14,400 nt of DNA from Myxococcales bacterium (GTDB lineage: Bacteria > Myxococcota > Polyangia > Polyangiales > Polyangiaceae): NCBI GenBank assembly GCA_020430865.1, contig JAGQIY010001038.1:1-14400 (forward strand), read 5' to 3'. The position numbers and the translations under genes were made by a program. A model generated the notes under the pieces. It saw nothing but the letters and a program-made list of their open reading frames with translations, had not been told where the DNA came from and did no database searches. Shown in pieces: positions 13,895 to 14,400 of this stretch. Every line of letters starts with the position of its first letter. Position 1 is the first letter of the stretch.

Positions 13895-14400
13895 TCAGGG
13901 CAGGCTTGCGAAGCAGATGATGGCGAAGATCACCACGGCCGCCACCAGCAACATGAGCAGTATCGCGATGACGACCAGAAACACGGTGACGCCGATGGCC
14001 ACTCCCTTGAGGACCGTGTCTCCCGGCTTGTCCCCGCGCCCGCCCTGGACCTGCCCGTGGAGGTTCCGGGGGTAGGCGTCGGCCCGAGGTGGCGGGGGTT
14101 GCTGGGCGTCAGAGGTAGCCTGGGAGCGCCAGAAGTCCAGCCTCCCGACCCAAGCGATGCGCGCCAAGACCACGGACACCGGGAGCACGATGACTCCGTA
14201 CGGAACCAGCAGGCCAGGGGCAATCACCCACAGCTGGACGCCGACCAGCAGCAGAACCAGGCTCGCCAGGATCACGATCACGAGCCAGGAGCGGTCTCGT
14301 CGTGCAGGCGCCGGCGCTTGCGCTGGCTGGGCAGTCAGGGCTCCCTTGCACAACCAGCAACGCGTGGCGCCGACCGCGACGGGTGTCTGGCAGTAGGGAC
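13895..14400 (-). CDS. Zinc-ribbon membrane protein, N-terminus outside window
   Basis: The frame is open to the window edge, so the start is upstream; 167 residues are visible. They begin PYCQTPVAVGATRCWLCKG, which is most of a zinc ribbon of the CPxC...CxxC type. The codon cut by the window edge ends in GT, compatible with Cys. After a Pro/Ala linker come two membrane segments (roughly WLVIVILASLVLLLVGV and LLVPYGVIVLPVSVVLA), a polar Pro/Gly-rich stretch, and a long C-terminal hydrophobic region ending IICFASLP. The TTG at 14353 lies inside the zinc ribbon and is not the real start. It is the first visible gene of the operon with the radical SAM enzyme (2 bases away). Its function is unknown; it might recruit partners to the membrane. 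Confidence 0.75.
   Translation of the reverse strand, partial: PYCQTPVAVGATRCWLCKGALTAQPAQAPAPARRDRSWLVIVILASLVLLLVGVQLWVIAPGLLVPYGVIVLPVSVVLARIAWVGRLDFWRSQATSDAQQPPPPRADAYPRNLHGQVQGGRGDKPGDTVLKGVAIGVTVFLVVIAILLMLLVAAVVIFAIICFASLP

Overview
The window is GC-rich, dense bacterial DNA with many GTG and TTG starts, few clear Shine-Dalgarno sites and short intergenic gaps. A cytoplasmic chemoreceptor with 28-residue coiled-coil repeats, several secreted lipoproteins and a Gly/Ser-linked secreted esterase point to a Myxococcota (Polyangia-like) or related deltaproteobacterial chromosome. This placement is an inference from gene content and style. I saw no insertion sequence, CRISPR array, tRNA or rRNA.

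Layout. 1-418 (+) is the C-terminus of a VWA/CoxE-like protein. It converges on a minus-strand block at 415-4723: an NtrY-type sensor kinase, then a chemoreceptor with two membrane segments and no periplasmic sensor, then a one-pass membrane protein of unknown function. Divergent from the kinase, 4811-7444 (+) encodes a large lipoprotein with beta-propeller-like repeats; its GTG start lies inside a perfect 10-bp inverted repeat. At 7503-8964 (-) are a secreted PHB-depolymerase/feruloyl-esterase-type lipoprotein and a small unknown protein. At 9138-9686 (+) is a partly disordered unknown protein. 9776-10147 (-) is a glutaredoxin-type arsenate reductase (ArsC/YfgD). 10210-11148 (+) is a probable outer-membrane beta-barrel whose stop codon sits in a 19-nt tandem duplication. 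11199-11591 (-) is a small Cys-rich lipoprotein with a possible leaderless promoter.

The most interesting part is the minus-strand operon at 11704-14400. It encodes, in order of transcription, a zinc-ribbon membrane protein (running off the window), a Cys-rich radical SAM enzyme of the COG1964/MJ0619 type, and a short, divergent Lgt-family membrane protein. The genes are 2 nt apart and then overlap by 1 nt (TGATG), so they are almost certainly co-translated. The radical SAM family includes archaeal tetraether lipid synthase (Tes) and bacterial membrane-spanning-lipid synthase. Its pairing with an Lgt fold, which binds phospholipid, suggests an undescribed lipid- or lipoprotein-modifying pathway. 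Substrate and product are not shown by the sequence.
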